Part shown: in pieces, positions 6,184-7,066 of the stretch
Position numbering within the stretch: the first letter of the stretch is position 1
Layout: the number at the start of each line of letters is the position of its first letter
Assembly: GCA_050015815.1 (NCBI GenBank)
Contig: JBEKAR010000087.1
Location: 1 to 7,066, forward strand
Source: JAJRAL01 sp050015815
Lineage (GTDB): Archaea > Thermoplasmatota > Thermoplasmata > Methanomassiliicoccales > UBA472
Direction of reading: 5' to 3'
DNA length: 7,066 nucleotides
Translations under genes and position numbers: made by a program
The notes under the pieces: model-generated
Databases searched by the model: none
Seen by the model: only the letters and a program-made list of their open reading frames with translations
Told to the model about the DNA's origin: nothing

Positions 6184-6855
6184 TCAGCCCAGCTTGCCCC
6201 CGCACTCCCCGCAGAACCTCGTGCCGATCGGCGATTGCGCGCCACACTTCGGGCAGACCAGCATTCCGAGTGGAGCGCCGCAATTGTTGCAGAACTTTCC
6301 CGCCCCCGCCGGCTTGCCGCATTTCGGGCAGAGCGTCTGTCTCTCTGTGATCTCGCCAGTGAAGACCTGCGTCTGCGCCGCCTTCGCAGTGATGTCCTCC
6401 TTCATCTTCTGCGCCCTCGCCGCGGAGACCTCGACGGCCTCCCGTGGCGCGTCGTCGACGCACAGCTGCGCCTCCTCGTTCCAGTCGTCGTCGCAGACGT
6501 AGCGGTAGCACTTGGGGCAGCGCTTGAAATGCCCCTGCGCCTCGTGCGTCATGTCCTCGAACGCCTTCTCATGCTCCTTGTGCCATTCCGGCGTCATGCC
6601 TTCGAACTTGTCGCTGATGATGCTGGTGCCGGTGTCCGCAGCGGAGCCGACGTTGTAATGCCCAGTGAGCTGGCCGGCCGCGCTCGCCGCCCTGCCCAGC
6701 CCGCGGAACAGCTTGCCCTTCTTATATGTAGTCGATTCCAGGAAGCGCGTCTTGTAGCCGGCGTTGCAGATGTCGCAGAAGAAGGTGAAGCCGAAGCCCG
6801 CCTCTGTGCTGTTGTCCTCCATGTTCTTCGTGAACGCGATCATAGCGTTGCTCAT
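6184..6855 (-). CDS. multi-zinc-ribbon protein, function unknown
   Basis: A 223-residue cytoplasmic protein with two metal-binding regions. The N-terminal region has CDIC (27-30) followed by GYKTRF, then a Gly/Ala-rich stretch (about 50-75), then RCPKCYRYVCDDDWNEE (112-128) with Cys132 and DDAP. By pattern this resembles a zinc-ribbon family I recall from bacteria and archaea, in which a CWN segment and a later Cys-x-x-Cys usually occur; here two expected cysteines appear as Asp (VCDDDW, LCVDDAP). A short charged helix (about 140-160) leads to a C-terminal double zinc ribbon: CPKCG (176-180) with CNNCG (189-193), and CPKCG (201-205) with CGECG (215-219). No signal peptide or membrane helix is evident. 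The start is the ATG in an ATGA overlap with the upstream zinc-ribbon gene, so the two form an operon. The role is unknown; scaffolding, nucleic-acid or protein binding are all possible. Confidence 0.85.
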   Translation of the reverse strand: MSNAMIAFTKNMEDNSTEAGFGFTFFCDICNAGYKTRFLESTTYKKGKLFRGLGRAASAAGQLTGHYNVGSAADTGTSIISDKFEGMTPEWHKEHEKAFEDMTHEAQGHFKRCPKCYRYVCDDDWNEEAQLCVDDAPREAVEVSAARAQKMKEDITAKAAQTQVFTGEITERQTLCPKCGKPAGAGKFCNNCGAPLGMLVCPKCGAQSPIGTRFCGECGGKLG

Positions 6856-7066
6856 GTCCTAACCCCCGTTGTCGGCTGAGGAAGCGGTTTGTGGCACTTG
6901 ATGCAGTTCGGCCCGAGCGGCGGCTGCTCCGTCTGGCACTTCTTGTTCTGACAGACGACGGTCAGGCGCTGTCCGCACGCCTGGCAGTAATCCCCGAAGA
7001 ATGTGCTCTTGCCGCATTTCGGGCAGGTGATGGTCAAGTTCAGGCCGCAGGTCGGGCAAAGCTTCC
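6852..7066 (-). CDS. zinc-ribbon protein, C-terminal part (5' end outside window)
   Basis: The last 70 codons of a gene that enters from the right edge, ending in TGA within the ATGA shared with the next gene. The visible part is made of Cys pairs in zinc-ribbon spacing: CPTCG, CPKCG with CQACG, and CQNKKC with CIKCH, followed by a Pro-rich tail (PLPQPTTGVRT). The first pair presumably matches one outside the window, so at least two to three ribbons are stacked. A TTG at 7035-7037 could serve as a start, but the open frame continues upstream through another CPTC motif, so the gene is better read as truncated by the window edge. The function is unknown; the overlap suggests it is co-translated and may act with the downstream zinc-ribbon protein. 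Confidence 0.8.
   Translation of the reverse strand, partial: KLCPTCGLNLTITCPKCGKSTFFGDYCQACGQRLTVVCQNKKCQTEQPPLGPNCIKCHKPLPQPTTGVRT

Noticed and set aside
6140..6511. A minus-strand frame of 123 codons overlapping the zinc-ribbon gene.
   Set aside because: It is another frame of the same strand, Arg/Gly-rich, and does not preserve the Cys-pair pattern; the correct frame is continuous with no sign of a frameshift.
6235..6879. A 214-codon open frame on the strand opposite the zinc-ribbon gene.
   Set aside because: The opposite strand encodes the clear zinc-ribbon protein; this frame is Arg/Leu/Ala/Val-rich, without motifs or a ribosome site, and is a shadow.

Overview
The window is GC-rich and densely coded, and looks like an archaeal chromosome fragment. 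I infer this from three things. AT-rich TATA-like boxes sit a near-constant distance upstream of start codons (about 42-44 nt before the two Shine-Dalgarno-led genes, about 29 nt before a gene with no ribosome site). One operon appears leaderless with a GTG start. Multi-zinc-ribbon proteins are also present. No rRNA, tRNA, CRISPR or mobile element is visible. A GC-rich thermoplasmatal or nitrososphaeral-type archaeon would fit, but the lineage is not proven from sequence alone.

Layout from left to right: (1) the last 44 codons of an ABC-2-type permease on the plus strand; (2) a VOC/glyoxalase-fold protein on the minus strand, converging on it; (3) a minus-strand two-gene ABC exporter (ATPase, then a 245-aa permease, overlapping by 11 nt); (4) a minus-strand polyphosphate kinase 2 family gene with a GTG start; (5) a roughly 300-nt divergent intergenic region with repeated GGTCAC half-sites and a TCACGTGA palindrome; (6) a plus-strand two-gene ABC exporter (ATPase, then a 367-aa permease with a large extracytoplasmic loop, ATGA overlap); (7) a convergent intergenic region with small hairpins; (8) a minus-strand pair of zinc-ribbon genes joined by an ATGA overlap, the first of which runs off the right edge.

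Functionally, the window holds parts of three separate ABC-2 export systems, a polyphosphate-dependent nucleotide kinase, a small-molecule-binding or enzymatic VOC protein and a zinc-ribbon pair of unknown role. The genes do not form one evident pathway. Export of toxic or lipid-like compounds is the family expectation for the ABC pairs, but no substrate can be read from the sequence. I see no convincing new multi-gene system. The parts most worth a second look are the zinc-ribbon pair and the operator-like repeats in the two intergenic regions that flank ppk2.
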